The notes under the pieces were generated by a model, which was not told the DNA's origin, searched no databases, and saw only the letters and a program-made list of their open reading frames with translations. Positions 55,454-64,000 of a DNA stretch of 64,000 nucleotides are shown here, in pieces. Within the stretch, counting starts at the first letter, position 1; the number at the start of each line of letters is the position of its first letter. Origin of the DNA: Lachnospiraceae bacterium (GTDB lineage Bacteria; Bacillota; Clostridia; Lachnospirales; Lachnospiraceae); contig JAFXGP010000065.1 of NCBI GenBank assembly GCA_017521195.1, positions 1-64,000 of the forward strand, given 5' to 3'. The translations under genes were made by a program, and so were the position numbers.

Positions 55454-58343
55454 CAGTACAAATAAGCCTTCCACGAATGTAGAAAATTCCAAATTAATAA
55501 TTCTGGCAATTATAATTCTCTTTCTGGGAAGTATTTTAATTTATCGAATATTTAATCTTCAAATTGTAAACGGTGCTGAGGCTTTGGAAGATTTCACTTT
55601 GAAAATACAAAAAGAACGTTCAATCCCCAGTTCCCGTGGAAATATATATGATAGAAACGGTAAAATTCTTGCCCACAATAAACTAGCTTATAATGTCACC
55701 ATTGAAGATGTTTATGAAGCTAAAACCGGTAAAAATGAAGCACTTAATGAAACGCTTTTAAAAATGATTCATTTAATCGAAGAGAGCGGAGATAGTATTG
55801 CCGGCAATTTTAATATTATTATTGATGAAAATGGTAATTATGCTTATACCGTAAGCGAAACAAAACTTCGTCGATTTAAAGCAGATGTTTACGGCGAAGC
55901 AGACCCCGGGGACATGTCCTATGAACAGGAGACTGCAACTGTCGAAGAAATGATGCAATATCTGGCAGGTTATTCCCGCTATGGCGTAGGAAAATCTCCC
56001 GATCCTGCTAATCCACGAGATAGTTTTATTCTTGGGGAAGGATTTACTAAAGAGGAAATTTTAAAAATTGTCACTTTACGTTATGCTATGAGTGCTAATA
56101 GTTTCCAAAAATATATTCCAACCATTGTAGCTGCAGATGTCAGTGAAGAAACAGTGGCACATATTCTGGAAAATATTGATGACCTTCCCGGTGCTGCCAT
56201 TCAGGAAGACACAATCCGTGTGTATGAAAATCCTGAATATTTTGCTCACATCCTTGGATATACCGGTAAAATTGACAAAGAAGAAATGGAAACTTTAAAT
56301 ACGCAGCTTTCTTCTTCTTTAGGATATAAAGACGAATATACATTAAATGATGTTGTCGGAAAAACCGGAATTGAAGAGACTATGGAAAGTTATCTTCGAG
56401 GTGTTAACGGGAAAGAAACGATTTATGTAGACAATATGGGGAAAATCATCGAAACAACTGATCGTGTTGATCCCCTTGCCGGAAATGATCTGTATTTAAA
56501 TATAGATGCCGATCTCCAAATGGCAACATATGATATTCTGGAACAAAAATTAGCCGGAATACTGGTTGGTAAGATTATTAATAACAAAAATTACGTTGTT
56601 CCGGAGCATCCTTCTGCAAGCTCCTTATATATTCCTATTGATGATGTTTATTTTGCTTTAATCAATAACAATGTTATTAATATCAAAGAATTTGACGATG
56701 TTGATGCATTACCCAATGAAAATGCAATCTATTCTGCATTCTTAGGAAAGCAGCAAAAGATTTTCGATTATATTAATCAGCAGTTGTATGAGAAATTCAC
56801 CCCATATAACCGCTTATCAACTGAACATCAGATTTATCAAAGCTATATCATTTCTATGTTAAAAGAATATGATGTGTTGGTTTCTGATAAAATCGATAAA
56901 AATGATGAAACATACATTGCCTGGACCACCGAAGAGGTCATCAGTATGGGGGAATTCTTAAAATATTGCATTTCCCAGAACTGGGTTGATGTTTCCAAAA
57001 TCAATCTTGAAAATAAATATGCCGATGCAGATGAAATCTACGATAGTCTTGTTCAATATATATTTGAAAAATTAGAAAACAATACCACTTTTGCAAAAAA
57101 AATGTACAAATATATGATTAAATATAATGATATCAGTGCAAAACAGGTATGCTCCGTTCTTATAGAACAGGAGGTTATAAATATAACAGAAGAGGAAAAG
57201 GAAAAATTTCTTTCCGGACAGATTTCTGCTTATAATTTTATGATTTTTCTTATAGAAAACCTATATATTACACCGGCTCAGCTGGCATTAGATCCCTGCT
57301 CAGCTTCTGTAGTCATCACCAATACCCAAGGGGAAGTTATCGCTTTGGTAAGTTATCCAAGCTATGATAACAACCGCCTTGCAAACAGTATTGATAATAA
57401 TTACTACGCATGGTTACAGACTGACCTTACCAGACCTATGTGGAATAGTGCAACACAGCAAAAAACAGTTCCCGGTTCCACTTTTAAGATGGTTTCCGCA
57501 ACAGCGGCTTTGGAAGAACATGTAGTAACAACTTCTTCACATATTTTATGTCGCGGTATTTTTGACAGATTTACTACCAACCAATATAAATGTTGGATAT
57601 ATCCGTCTGCCCACGGAAATCTGAATGTTGTTGGTGGTATTGCCAATTCCTGTAACTGTTTCTTCTATGAAGTAGGTTATCAGTTGGGTATTTCCGGTGA
57701 TACTTATTACAGTGATCTTGGTATTGATAAATTATACAAATATGCTGATATGTTTGGACTTAGTGAAAAATCCGGTGTTGAAATTGAAGAAGCTACTCCG
57801 GAAGTTTCTAAAGACTATTCCGTAATGTCAGCCATTGGTCAGGGTACTAACAACTATACTACTGTAGGTCTTTCCAGATATGTAACCACCATTGCCAATA
57901 ACGGAACTTGCTACAATCTGAGTCTCATAGACAAAGTTACTGATTCCAATGGTAATCTGTTAAAAGATTTTTCCCCGGAAGTCAGAAATAAAGTAGACAT
58001 TTCCTCTTCTACATGGAATGCCATTCATGAAGGTATGCGCCAGGTAGTAGAAAAACGTAGTGATTATAGTATATTAAGAACTGCCGGTATCACTATTGCC
58101 GGAAAAACAGGTACCGCGGAAGAGACCCGGAAGCGTGCCAACCATGCACTTTTTGTCAGTTATGCACCTTATGAGAAACCTGAAATAACCATTACTACAC
58201 GTATCGCAAATGGTTATACCTCTAACTATGCCGCAAACCTGACACGTGATATTTATTTATATTATTTCGACATCCAGGACGAAGATACCATTCTTTCCGG
58301 TACTGCAACACGACCAGATGCTTCTTCTGCCGGAGGAGATTAA
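55446..58343 (+). CDS. mrdA: penicillin-binding protein 2 (elongasome transpeptidase) with large insertion
   Basis: A 965-residue class B PBP. One membrane helix (about 17-38) is followed by the dimerisation domain, then the transpeptidase with Ser678-x-x-Lys681 (PGSTFK), Ser735-Cys-Asn737 (SCN) and Lys887-Thr-Gly. It cross-links wall during rod growth. Usual PBP2 proteins have about 600-700 residues; here about 250 residues (about 365-615) interrupt the junction that normally runs from NIDADLQ directly to VVITNTQGEVIALVSYP. The insert is helical and charged, with no known motif that I see. The start is TTG 55446, nine bases after AAGGAG, overlapping mreD. Confidence 0.93.
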   Translation: MYNSTNKPSTNVENSKLIILAIIILFLGSILIYRIFNLQIVNGAEALEDFTLKIQKERSIPSSRGNIYDRNGKILAHNKLAYNVTIEDVYEAKTGKNEALNETLLKMIHLIEESGDSIAGNFNIIIDENGNYAYTVSETKLRRFKADVYGEADPGDMSYEQETATVEEMMQYLAGYSRYGVGKSPDPANPRDSFILGEGFTKEEILKIVTLRYAMSANSFQKYIPTIVAADVSEETVAHILENIDDLPGAAIQEDTIRVYENPEYFAHILGYTGKIDKEEMETLNTQLSSSLGYKDEYTLNDVVGKTGIEETMESYLRGVNGKETIYVDNMGKIIETTDRVDPLAGNDLYLNIDADLQMATYDILEQKLAGILVGKIINNKNYVVPEHPSASSLYIPIDDVYFALINNNVINIKEFDDVDALPNENAIYSAFLGKQQKIFDYINQQLYEKFTPYNRLSTEHQIYQSYIISMLKEYDVLVSDKIDKNDETYIAWTTEEVISMGEFLKYCISQNWVDVSKINLENKYADADEIYDSLVQYIFEKLENNTTFAKKMYKYMIKYNDISAKQVCSVLIEQEVINITEEEKEKFLSGQISAYNFMIFLIENLYITPAQLALDPCSASVVITNTQGEVIALVSYPSYDNNRLANSIDNNYYAWLQTDLTRPMWNSATQQKTVPGSTFKMVSATAALEEHVVTTSSHILCRGIFDRFTTNQYKCWIYPSAHGNLNVVGGIANSCNCFFYEVGYQLGISGDTYYSDLGIDKLYKYADMFGLSEKSGVEIEEATPEVSKDYSVMSAIGQGTNNYTTVGLSRYVTTIANNGTCYNLSLIDKVTDSNGNLLKDFSPEVRNKVDISSSTWNAIHEGMRQVVEKRSDYSILRTAGITIAGKTGTAEETRKRANHALFVSYAPYEKPEITITTRIANGYTSNYAANLTRDIYLYYFDIQDEDTILSGTATRPDASSAGGD

Positions 58344-58360
58344 AAGGAGAGTTGTTTATT

Positions 58361-59035
58361 ATGAAAGACAACATTATGATTAAAAAATTTCCTAATGGAA
58401 TTACATTACATTTAAATCCAAAAATTGACTTTGAACAACTATTAGAGGAAATCGGTGCAAAATTTAACCAAAGCCGCAATTTCTTCCGTGATGCCAAAGT
58501 TGCTCTCGCCTTAGAAGGAAGAGTATTTTCTGATGATGAAGAACGACTTATTGTTAGCAGCATACACGCGAATTCTGATTTGGAAATCATTTGTATCGTT
58601 GGTAAAAATGAAGAGACTGAACGTAATTTTGTAAAAGCAATTCAAAAAGTAGAAATGCAACACACTGATAATTACGGACGTTTTTATCGAGGTACTCTTA
58701 AAAACAATCAGAAAATTGATGTTGAGGATTCCAGCATTGTAATTCTCGGTGATGTTTATCCCGGTTGCGTAGTTACCGCTTCCAAAGATATTATCATTTT
58801 AGGTGGTCTCTATGGAGAAGCCCATGCAGGTGTTGGAAATGATGAAAGCCATTATGTTGTTGCGCTTGAAATGTCGCCCGAAAAATTAAGAATCGGAGAC
58901 TTTCGATATAAACCAAAAGACAAGCCCCGTTGGGGAATCAAACCCAAAGTACAACCGAAAATTGCATATGTAAAAGACAAACATATTGTAACAGAACCCA
59001 TTACAAAAGATTTGCTGGAATATCTTCCGTTTTAG
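58361..59035 (+). CDS. minC: septum site-determining protein MinC
   Basis: A 224-residue inhibitor of FtsZ assembly at the poles. The first 100 residues form the FtsZ-binding domain; the rest is the right-handed beta-helix with repeated glycines (GDVYPGCVVTASKDIIILGGLYGEAHAG shows the core, given here by its position about residues 128-155). It partners with MinD downstream. ATG 58361 is preferred over TTG 58352 because AAAGGAGA lies ten bases before the ATG. Confidence 0.9.
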   Translation: MKDNIMIKKFPNGITLHLNPKIDFEQLLEEIGAKFNQSRNFFRDAKVALALEGRVFSDDEERLIVSSIHANSDLEIICIVGKNEETERNFVKAIQKVEMQHTDNYGRFYRGTLKNNQKIDVEDSSIVILGDVYPGCVVTASKDIIILGGLYGEAHAGVGNDESHYVVALEMSPEKLRIGDFRYKPKDKPRWGIKPKVQPKIAYVKDKHIVTEPITKDLLEYLPF

Positions 59036-59115
59036 AAATGGAAGACCTGTTTTATCTCAAAACATAATTTCTCTGGCAGGACAATATAATATATATTTTC
59101 GAAAGGAAGTAAAAT

Positions 59116-59904
59116 ATGTGTGAAGTTATTGTCATTACAAGTGGGAAAGGCGGTGTAGGTAAAACAACTACCACCGCAAACTTAGGAAGCGGTCTGGCTG
59201 CTTTAGGAAAAAAAGTAGTTATGATTGATACCGACATCGGACTTAGAAATCTGGATGTTGTTATGGGACTTGAAAATCGGATTGTTTACAATCTGGTAGA
59301 CGTAGTAGAAGGTGTATGTCGTGTGAAACAGGCATTAATCAGAGATAAACGTTATCCCGGGTTATATCTGTTACCCTCTGCACAAACAAGAGATAAAACG
59401 GCTGTTAATGAAAATCAGATGATAAAATTAATTGAATATTTACGACCTCAATTTGATTACATTTTACTGGATTGTCCTGCCGGAATAGAGCAGGGATTTA
59501 AAAATGCAGTTGTCGGTGCCGATCGTGCTATTGTTGTAACAACACCTGAGGTTTCGGCTATCAGGGATGCCGATCGTATTATTGGTCTGTTAGAATCCCA
59601 TGAAACGAAACAGATTGATTTATTGCTAAACCGGATGCGCTTAGATCTTGTAAAAAAAGGAGATATGATGTCTCCGACAGATGTCGTTGATATTCTCGGA
59701 ATCCCTCTGATTGGAGTTATTCCTGATGATGAACAGGTTGTAATTTCTACAAATCAGGGAGAAGCTTTGGTTGAAACTCCTTCCCTGGCCGGACGGGCTT
59801 ATCGAAATATTTCTTTGAGGATTACCGGTGAAAAAATTCCTATCGAACTCTTTCAGAGTATATCTTTCTGGACCAGAGTCAGTAATATTTTTCACAAAAA
59901 TTAA
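59116..59904 (+). CDS. minD: septum site-determining protein MinD
   Basis: A 262-residue ParA-type ATPase. The deviant Walker A KGGVGKTTTTANLG is at 11-24, and DTDIGLRNLD and LLDCPAGIE follow. The C terminus (FWTRVSNIFHK) can form a membrane-binding amphipathic helix. Its partner MinE follows after 44 bp. A GAAAGGAAG site precedes the ATG. Confidence 0.97.
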   Translation: MCEVIVITSGKGGVGKTTTTANLGSGLAALGKKVVMIDTDIGLRNLDVVMGLENRIVYNLVDVVEGVCRVKQALIRDKRYPGLYLLPSAQTRDKTAVNENQMIKLIEYLRPQFDYILLDCPAGIEQGFKNAVVGADRAIVVTTPEVSAIRDADRIIGLLESHETKQIDLLLNRMRLDLVKKGDMMSPTDVVDILGIPLIGVIPDDEQVVISTNQGEALVETPSLAGRAYRNISLRITGEKIPIELFQSISFWTRVSNIFHKN

Positions 59905-59948
59905 TAAAGATGTAAAAATCCCAGAAATAGAGTAGAAAGGCCGGTTAT

Positions 59949-60212
59949 ATGAAAAAAATTCAAATTTTTAAGAAAAAATCTTCAGGCGACATTGCAAAAG
60001 ACCGCTTGAAAGTATTATTGATTTCCGATAGGATTAACTGTTCTCCTCATACTTTAAACCTGATGAAGCAGGATATCATTAAATGTATCTCCAAATATAT
60101 GAGTATCGATGAAGAACATATGGAAATTGTACTAAAAAAGAATAACAAAAGAGGAAAAAACAAAAAGCCATCTTTATATGCCAACATTCCGATTTTGGAT
60201 ATTCACGAATAA
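59949..60212 (+). CDS. minE: cell division topological factor MinE
   Basis: An 87-residue MinE. The N-terminal helix (IQIFKKKSSGDIAKDRLKVLL segment, residues about 3-23) contacts MinD, and the rest forms the dimer fold. Presence of MinE means the Min system here oscillates or is focused by MinE rather than by DivIVA alone. AGAAAGG site upstream; rodA follows after 15 bp. Confidence 0.93.
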   Translation: MKKIQIFKKKSSGDIAKDRLKVLLISDRINCSPHTLNLMKQDIIKCISKYMSIDEEHMEIVLKKNNKRGKNKKPSLYANIPILDIHE

Positions 60213-60227
60213 ATAAAGAAGGAAAAA

Positions 60228-61334
60228 ATGTTACGACAATATAAACTCAGAGACTATGATTTTAAATTAATAATACTAGTAATTACCCTCTCTGTTATAG
60301 GAGTATTAGCTGTCGGTAGTGCTAAATCAGACCTTTTAGACCGCCAACTGATAGGGGTGTGTGTCGGAATTGTAATCATGCTTATTGTATCTTTTATTGA
60401 TTACAGTCTAATACTGTTTTTTTACGGATATCTATATATAATCAACATAATTTTACTGTTATCTGTTACTTTTTTTGGTATAGAAATCGGTGGTGCAAAG
60501 CGCTGGGTAAATATCGCCGGAATCCAATTCCAGCCGTCTGAAACAGCGAAAATTTTATTGATTTTATTCTTTGCACAGTTTATTATGAAGTATAGGGAAA
60601 ACATAAATTCTTTTAAATTTTTAGTAATTTGTGCTGTATTACTGGGGGTTCCGCTCTTACTGGTACTTGACCAGCCCGATCTATCCACCAGTATCATGAT
60701 TATAGTAATCTTTTGTGTTATGCTGTTTGTCGGCGGATTAAGCTATAGGATAGTAGGGACTGTTTTGTTAATTGCTGTTCCTGCAGTTTCCCTATTTCTT
60801 TTTCTGGTTTTACAACCGGGACAACAGCTTATACATGATTATCAGGTAAACAGAATTCTTGCTTGGCTCCAACCGGAAAAGTATGCCGATACCATTGCAT
60901 ATCAGACAATTAATTCTATGACTGCCATTGGTTCCGGACAACTTTGGGGTAAAGGATTGAATAATAATGTTATTGCATCCGTAAAAAACGGTAATTTCAT
61001 TTCCGAACCACAGACAGACTTTATCTTTGCTGTTATTGGAGAAGAATTAGGATTTGTTGGTGCCTGCGGTGTAATTGTTCTGGTAATACTTATTGTATTT
61101 GAATGTATTAATATTGCCCGCTTATCCAAAGACCTCGCCGGTTCTATTATTGCTTGCGGAGTTGCCGCACTAATAGGATTTCAGAGTTTCTTAAATATGT
61201 CGGTTGCAACAGGATTATTACCTAATACAGGGATTCCGTGTCCCTTTGTCAGTTACGGTCTTACTTCACTGGTAAGCTTATATGCAGCTATAGGTATTTT
61301 ATTAAATATTAGATTACAGGCAAAAAAATATTAA
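60228..61334 (+). CDS. rodA: SEDS peptidoglycan polymerase RodA
   Basis: A 368-residue polytopic protein of the SEDS family with about ten membrane helices. WVNIAGIQFQPSE, LDQPDLSTS and the C-terminal TGIPCPFVSYGLTS are family signatures. It polymerises glycan strands together with PBP2, encoded upstream in the same run, which supports RodA over FtsW. GAAGGAAA site upstream. Confidence 0.94.
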   Translation: MLRQYKLRDYDFKLIILVITLSVIGVLAVGSAKSDLLDRQLIGVCVGIVIMLIVSFIDYSLILFFYGYLYIINIILLLSVTFFGIEIGGAKRWVNIAGIQFQPSETAKILLILFFAQFIMKYRENINSFKFLVICAVLLGVPLLLVLDQPDLSTSIMIIVIFCVMLFVGGLSYRIVGTVLLIAVPAVSLFLFLVLQPGQQLIHDYQVNRILAWLQPEKYADTIAYQTINSMTAIGSGQLWGKGLNNNVIASVKNGNFISEPQTDFIFAVIGEELGFVGACGVIVLVILIVFECINIARLSKDLAGSIIACGVAALIGFQSFLNMSVATGLLPNTGIPCPFVSYGLTSLVSLYAAIGILLNIRLQAKKY

Positions 61335-61362
61335 TGTATCACTTTTGGAGGGGTAAAACACA

Positions 61363-61758
61363 ATGAACATCGGACTTATTGCACATGATGCCAAAAAGAA
61401 GTTAATGCAGAACTTTTGTATAGCTTACAGAGGAATTTTATCCAAAAATGAATTATACGCAACCGGAACTACCGGAAGATTAATTGAAGAAGTTACAAAT
61501 CTAACAGTTCATAAATATCTTGCAGGTCATTTAGGCGGAGATCAGCAGCTTGGGGCACAAATTGAACATAATCAGATTGATCTGGTTATTTTCTTACGCG
61601 ATCCATTAACAAGTAAAGCACACGAACCCGATGTACACAATATTGTTAAAATATGTGACTCTCATAACATTCCTTTTGCAACTAATCTGGCAACTGCAGA
61701 ACTTTTGATAAAATCTTTAGACAGAGGAGATCTCGAGTGGCGTGAAATGTACAAATAG
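61363..61758 (+). CDS. mgsA: methylglyoxal synthase
   Basis: A 131-residue enzyme that converts dihydroxyacetone phosphate into methylglyoxal and phosphate. The catalytic GGDQQ region and the FLRDP segment are intact, as are AHD near the N terminus and the TGTTG phosphate site. Its location after rodA is common in clostridia. TTGGAGGGG site upstream. The 3' end overlaps the next gene by 17 bases. Confidence 0.96.
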   Translation: MNIGLIAHDAKKKLMQNFCIAYRGILSKNELYATGTTGRLIEEVTNLTVHKYLAGHLGGDQQLGAQIEHNQIDLVIFLRDPLTSKAHEPDVHNIVKICDSHNIPFATNLATAELLIKSLDRGDLEWREMYK

Positions 61759-62719
61759 ATTATTCTTAAGTGTAGTATTATTATTCGCCGTTTTTCTGAA
61801 TGCCTGTGGTTCTGTGAATATTATGGTTCCATATACTTTAGATAGTAATGTTTCTGCATTTTCCGTTACCGAACATACTGAAGACATTAAAATTGATTCA
61901 TTTGCATCCAGTCTCTGTGTCGGTAATGCAAATGTAACAAAGAATACCTCTGTAAATATGGCAGATGCAACCGCAGCGGCTCTTTTTGATGTTAACAATG
62001 CAAATATTATATATGCTAAAAATATTCACGAAAGACTGGCACCTGCCAGCCTTACGAAAGTCTTGACAGCTGTAATTGCCTTAGAACAGGGTAATTTAGA
62101 TGATATCATTACTGTCACAAAGGATGTAAAAATTACAGAATCCGGTGCAACTTTATGTGGCTTAAAAGAAGGAGATACCTTAACTTTAAACCAAGCACTT
62201 CATGCATTGCTTATTAATTCTGCCAACGATGCAGCCAATGCTATTGCCATCCATTTAGGTGGTTCTTTGGAAGGTTTTGCAGCATTAATGAATGAAAAAG
62301 CAAAAGAATTAGGTGCTACTAACAGTCACTTTGTGAATCCACATGGCCTTTCGGATGATAATCACTATACAACTGCTTATGATTTATATTTAATATTCAA
62401 CAAAGCTATCGAATACGAACTTTTCCGTGAAATAATACATATGGAACGGTACAGCACTGTATATAAAGATAGCTCCGGAAAAGATAAAGAATTAAGTTTT
62501 TCCACAACCAATCTGTTTTTACGTAATGATTATAAATCCCCTGACAAAGTAACAGTAATCGGTGGAAAAACAGGAACAACAACAGCAGCCGGCAGTTGTT
62601 TGATTATTTTATCCAAAGATGCGTCCGGAAATCCATATATTTCTGTTATTTTACGTTCTAAAGAAAGACCGCTTATGTACGAACAAATGATAGATTTATT
62701 AGAAGAAATATACAATTAG
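61742..62719 (+). CDS. D-alanyl-D-alanine carboxypeptidase (DacF/PBP5-like) lipoprotein
   Basis: A 325-residue S11 peptidase that trims the terminal D-Ala from wall peptides. The motifs are Ser103-x-x-Lys106 (SLTK), Ser160-Ala-Asn162 (SAN) and a GGKTGTT near residue 275. The N terminus has a lipobox-like LNAC with Cys22, so it may be a lipoprotein. It lacks the C-terminal beta domain and amphipathic anchor of PBP5. It starts with GTG inside mgsA, with GAGGAG at 61724-61729, 12 bases upstream. Confidence 0.9.
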   Translation: MKCTNRLFLSVVLLFAVFLNACGSVNIMVPYTLDSNVSAFSVTEHTEDIKIDSFASSLCVGNANVTKNTSVNMADATAAALFDVNNANIIYAKNIHERLAPASLTKVLTAVIALEQGNLDDIITVTKDVKITESGATLCGLKEGDTLTLNQALHALLINSANDAANAIAIHLGGSLEGFAALMNEKAKELGATNSHFVNPHGLSDDNHYTTAYDLYLIFNKAIEYELFREIIHMERYSTVYKDSSGKDKELSFSTTNLFLRNDYKSPDKVTVIGGKTGTTTAAGSCLIILSKDASGNPYISVILRSKERPLMYEQMIDLLEEIYN

Positions 62720-62722
62720 AGG

Positions 62723-62751
62723 TTGTAATTTTCAGGTATATAAACTATAAT
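62723..62751 (+). promoter_or_regulatory. sigma-A promoter of the P-loop protein gene
   Basis: TTGTAA (62723-62728), a 17-bp spacer and a perfect TATAAT (62746-62751) lie directly after the carboxypeptidase stop. The transcript would start near 62758, giving a leader of about 65 bases. Confidence 0.7.
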
Positions 62752-62752
62752 A

Positions 62753-62780
62753 TCTATAAGTTACGAATGAGCCTTATAGA
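62753..62780. promoter_or_regulatory. inverted repeat at the start of transcription
   Basis: TCTATAAG (62753-62760) and CTTATAGA (62773-62780) are exact inverted repeats with 12 bases between. The element begins one base after the -10, so it may be an operator or a 5' mRNA hairpin. No T-tract follows. Confidence 0.5.
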
Positions 62781-62822
62781 TTGCCATGCGCAACAAAATT
62801 TTTACTGTAGGAGGGATTACCA

Positions 62823-63242
62823 ATGGTTCAATTAATTGTAGGTAAAAAGGGGAAAGGCAAAACAAAATATTTATTAGACAAAGTTAATAGTGAAGTTAAA
62901 ACTGTTTCAGGAAATATTGTTTATTTGGACAAGAGTACAAAACACATGTTTGAACTTAATAACAAAGTTCGTTTAATTGATGTTTCAGATTATGATTTTG
63001 AAAACAGTGCAGAATTTGTAGGTTTTGTATGTGGAATTATTTCTCAGGATCACGATTTACAGCAGATGTATTTTGACAGTTTCCTTAAAATTTCCAAATT
63101 AGAAGATACTTCTATTACAGATGTAGTTAACAGATTAGAAGTTCTTGGTGAAAAATTTGGTGTGGATTTCATTTTAAGTGTATCCTGTGATGAATGTGAA
63201 TTAGATGATAGCTTGAAATCAAAAGTTATTGTTGCTTTATAA
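62823..63242 (+). CDS. small P-loop protein of unknown function
   Basis: A 139-residue protein with a Walker A motif GKKGKGKT at residues 7-14. A possible Walker B (VDFILSVSCD) lies near 114-123, but no other nucleotide-binding motif is clear. Related clostridial proteins are sometimes named after PilT on P-loop similarity alone; I see no support for pilus function. It has its own promoter and an AGGAGGG site, and is followed by a terminator. Confidence 0.75.
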   Translation: MVQLIVGKKGKGKTKYLLDKVNSEVKTVSGNIVYLDKSTKHMFELNNKVRLIDVSDYDFENSAEFVGFVCGIISQDHDLQQMYFDSFLKISKLEDTSITDVVNRLEVLGEKFGVDFILSVSCDECELDDSLKSKVIVAL

Positions 63243-63278
63243 GCAAAAGAAAAAGATTTCGGATATTGAATACATAAG

Positions 63279-63304
63279 GGGGCTGTGTAAACAGCTCCTT
63301 TTTT
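63279..63304 (+). terminator. rho-independent terminator
   Basis: GGGGCTGT (63279-63286), loop GTAA and ACAGCTCC (63291-63298, one wobble) form an 8-bp stem that runs into six T bases. It ends the P-loop gene. Confidence 0.9.
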
Positions 63305-63330
63305 AAAGATATTATTTAGGAGGAACCATC

Positions 63331-64000
63331 TTGGCAAAAACAAATTATAGAAGTGGAGTAACTGAAAAAAAATCATCCAATTTAAATATCGGTATGGTTA
63401 TTTTCGGTATTATTTTTTTATATCTTCTTATATGTATTTTTATGTTTTTAACAACTAAACATGTCGCCGGTTATCAGGTTAAAACCGGTTCCTTATTTGT
63501 AAATAATATTTATACCGGACTTGCCTTACGTGAAGAAACCATTATTAACAGCAATTATTCCGGTTATTTAAATTATTATGTAAGTGAAGGAAGCCGAATC
63601 GGTGCCTATAAGATGGTTTGTACTGTAGATGAAGGTGGACGCCTTCAGGATATTATGAACGAACAAAACATGGGAGAAAATTCTCTCTCTGAATCTGCTT
63701 TAATCGACTTACGTGATGATATTATGGACTTTGCTCATGATTTTAGTACACGAAATTTTTCAACAACCTATGATTTTAAATATGCCATTGAAGGTAATGT
63801 TTTAAAACTTGCTAACTCTAATATTTTAGATAATTTGGAAAAGCTTAACAGAGCAGGAGACAGTGGTCTTATTAATATCTGTAATGCTCCTGATTCGGGT
63901 ATCGTTGTATATTCTTATGATGGTTATGAAAATTTCAATCCTAATGATATTACCTCCGAAATCCTGGAAAAAGAAAACTACCAGAAAACACAGCTGATTG
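63331..64000 (+). CDS. HlyD-like membrane-anchored protein (partial, runs off the window)
   Basis: At least 223 residues; the reading frame is open to the end of the window. A TTG start lies seven bases after AGGAGG (63318-63323). A short cytoplasmic segment is followed by a membrane helix (about 20-43) and an extracytoplasmic part. The region SGYLNYYVSEGSRIGAYK resembles a lipoyl/barrel-sandwich hairpin, as in HlyD-type adaptor proteins. In related clostridia such a gene precedes sepF and neighbouring division genes. The function is inferred only from this fold. Confidence 0.7.
   Translation, partial: MAKTNYRSGVTEKKSSNLNIGMVIFGIIFLYLLICIFMFLTTKHVAGYQVKTGSLFVNNIYTGLALREETIINSNYSGYLNYYVSEGSRIGAYKMVCTVDEGGRLQDIMNEQNMGENSLSESALIDLRDDIMDFAHDFSTRNFSTTYDFKYAIEGNVLKLANSNILDNLEKLNRAGDSGLINICNAPDSGIVVYSYDGYENFNPNDITSEILEKENYQKTQLI

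Noticed and set aside
1..64000. CRISPR arrays, tRNA or rRNA genes, insertion sequences, prophage
   Set aside because: No regular spaced repeats, cloverleaf sequences, transposase or phage structural genes were recognised on either strand.

Overview
The window is a gene-dense, low-GC chromosomal segment (roughly 35-37% G+C by eye) that looks like a spore-forming member of the Firmicutes class Clostridia, most likely family Lachnospiraceae. The reasons are Shine-Dalgarno sites before nearly every gene, frequent TTG/GTG starts, the conserved clostridial blocks yqfC-yqfD-phoH-yqfF-ybeY, miaB-mutS-mutL-miaA-ynbB and radC-mreBCD-PBP2-minCDE-rodA-mgsA, an NfnAB pair, Rex, and BspA-type leucine-rich-repeat surface proteins with a class B sortase. 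I see no rRNA, tRNA, CRISPR array, prophage or insertion sequence. No gene-free stretch exceeds 300 bases.

Layout. 83-9186: surface cassette of a sortase, a 1678-residue LRR protein with a TPKTG sorting signal, a second unanchored LRR protein, and a subtilisin without signal peptide. 9187-13869: a citrate/2-oxoglutarate operon (DRE-TIM synthase, probably Re-citrate synthase; GntR/FCD regulator; NADP isocitrate dehydrogenase; orphan LsrB/RhaS-like sugar-binding lipoprotein) behind a consensus promoter overlapped by a perfect 30-bp palindrome. 13862-15808 (minus strand): an ABC-F ATPase, the only minus-strand gene. 16100-23853: rex, a coiled-coil protein, nnr (NAD(P)HX repair), alr, a MazF-type toxin without antitoxin, yebC, metY and a membrane protein. 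23956-32127: a TepA-like ClpP protease, FtsK/SpoIIIE, a zinc-ribbon/CHB_HEX_C protein, nfnAB and a second zinc-ribbon membrane protein. 32207-38937: rlmH, then the sporulation-linked yqfC-yqfD-phoH block, a PgpH/YqfF-like protein whose HD motif appears lost, ybeY, a MATE-like flippase and a small secreted protein. 38988-43558: two FAD oxidoreductases, a frameshifted proB without proA, ynzC and 5-formyl-THF cyclo-ligase. 43612-52279: tRNA modification and mismatch repair (miaB, mutS, mutL, miaA), a YnbB-type PLP enzyme and a DUF4321 protein. 52331-62719: cell-shape and division region. 62823-64000: a small P-loop protein and the start of a HlyD-like membrane-anchored protein cut by the window edge.

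How the genes work together. The shape region links elongasome (MreBCD, PBP2, RodA), septum placement (MinCDE) and peptidoglycan trimming (DacF-like) in one nearly continuous transcription unit. Rex, Nnr and NfnAB all concern pyridine-nucleotide state, and the synthase/IDH pair would make 2-oxoglutarate and NADPH. The most unusual items are the palindromic operator, the degenerate PgpH homologue, the possibly leaderless sigma-E-like start of yqfC, the orphan MazF, the broken proB, and the large insertion in PBP2.
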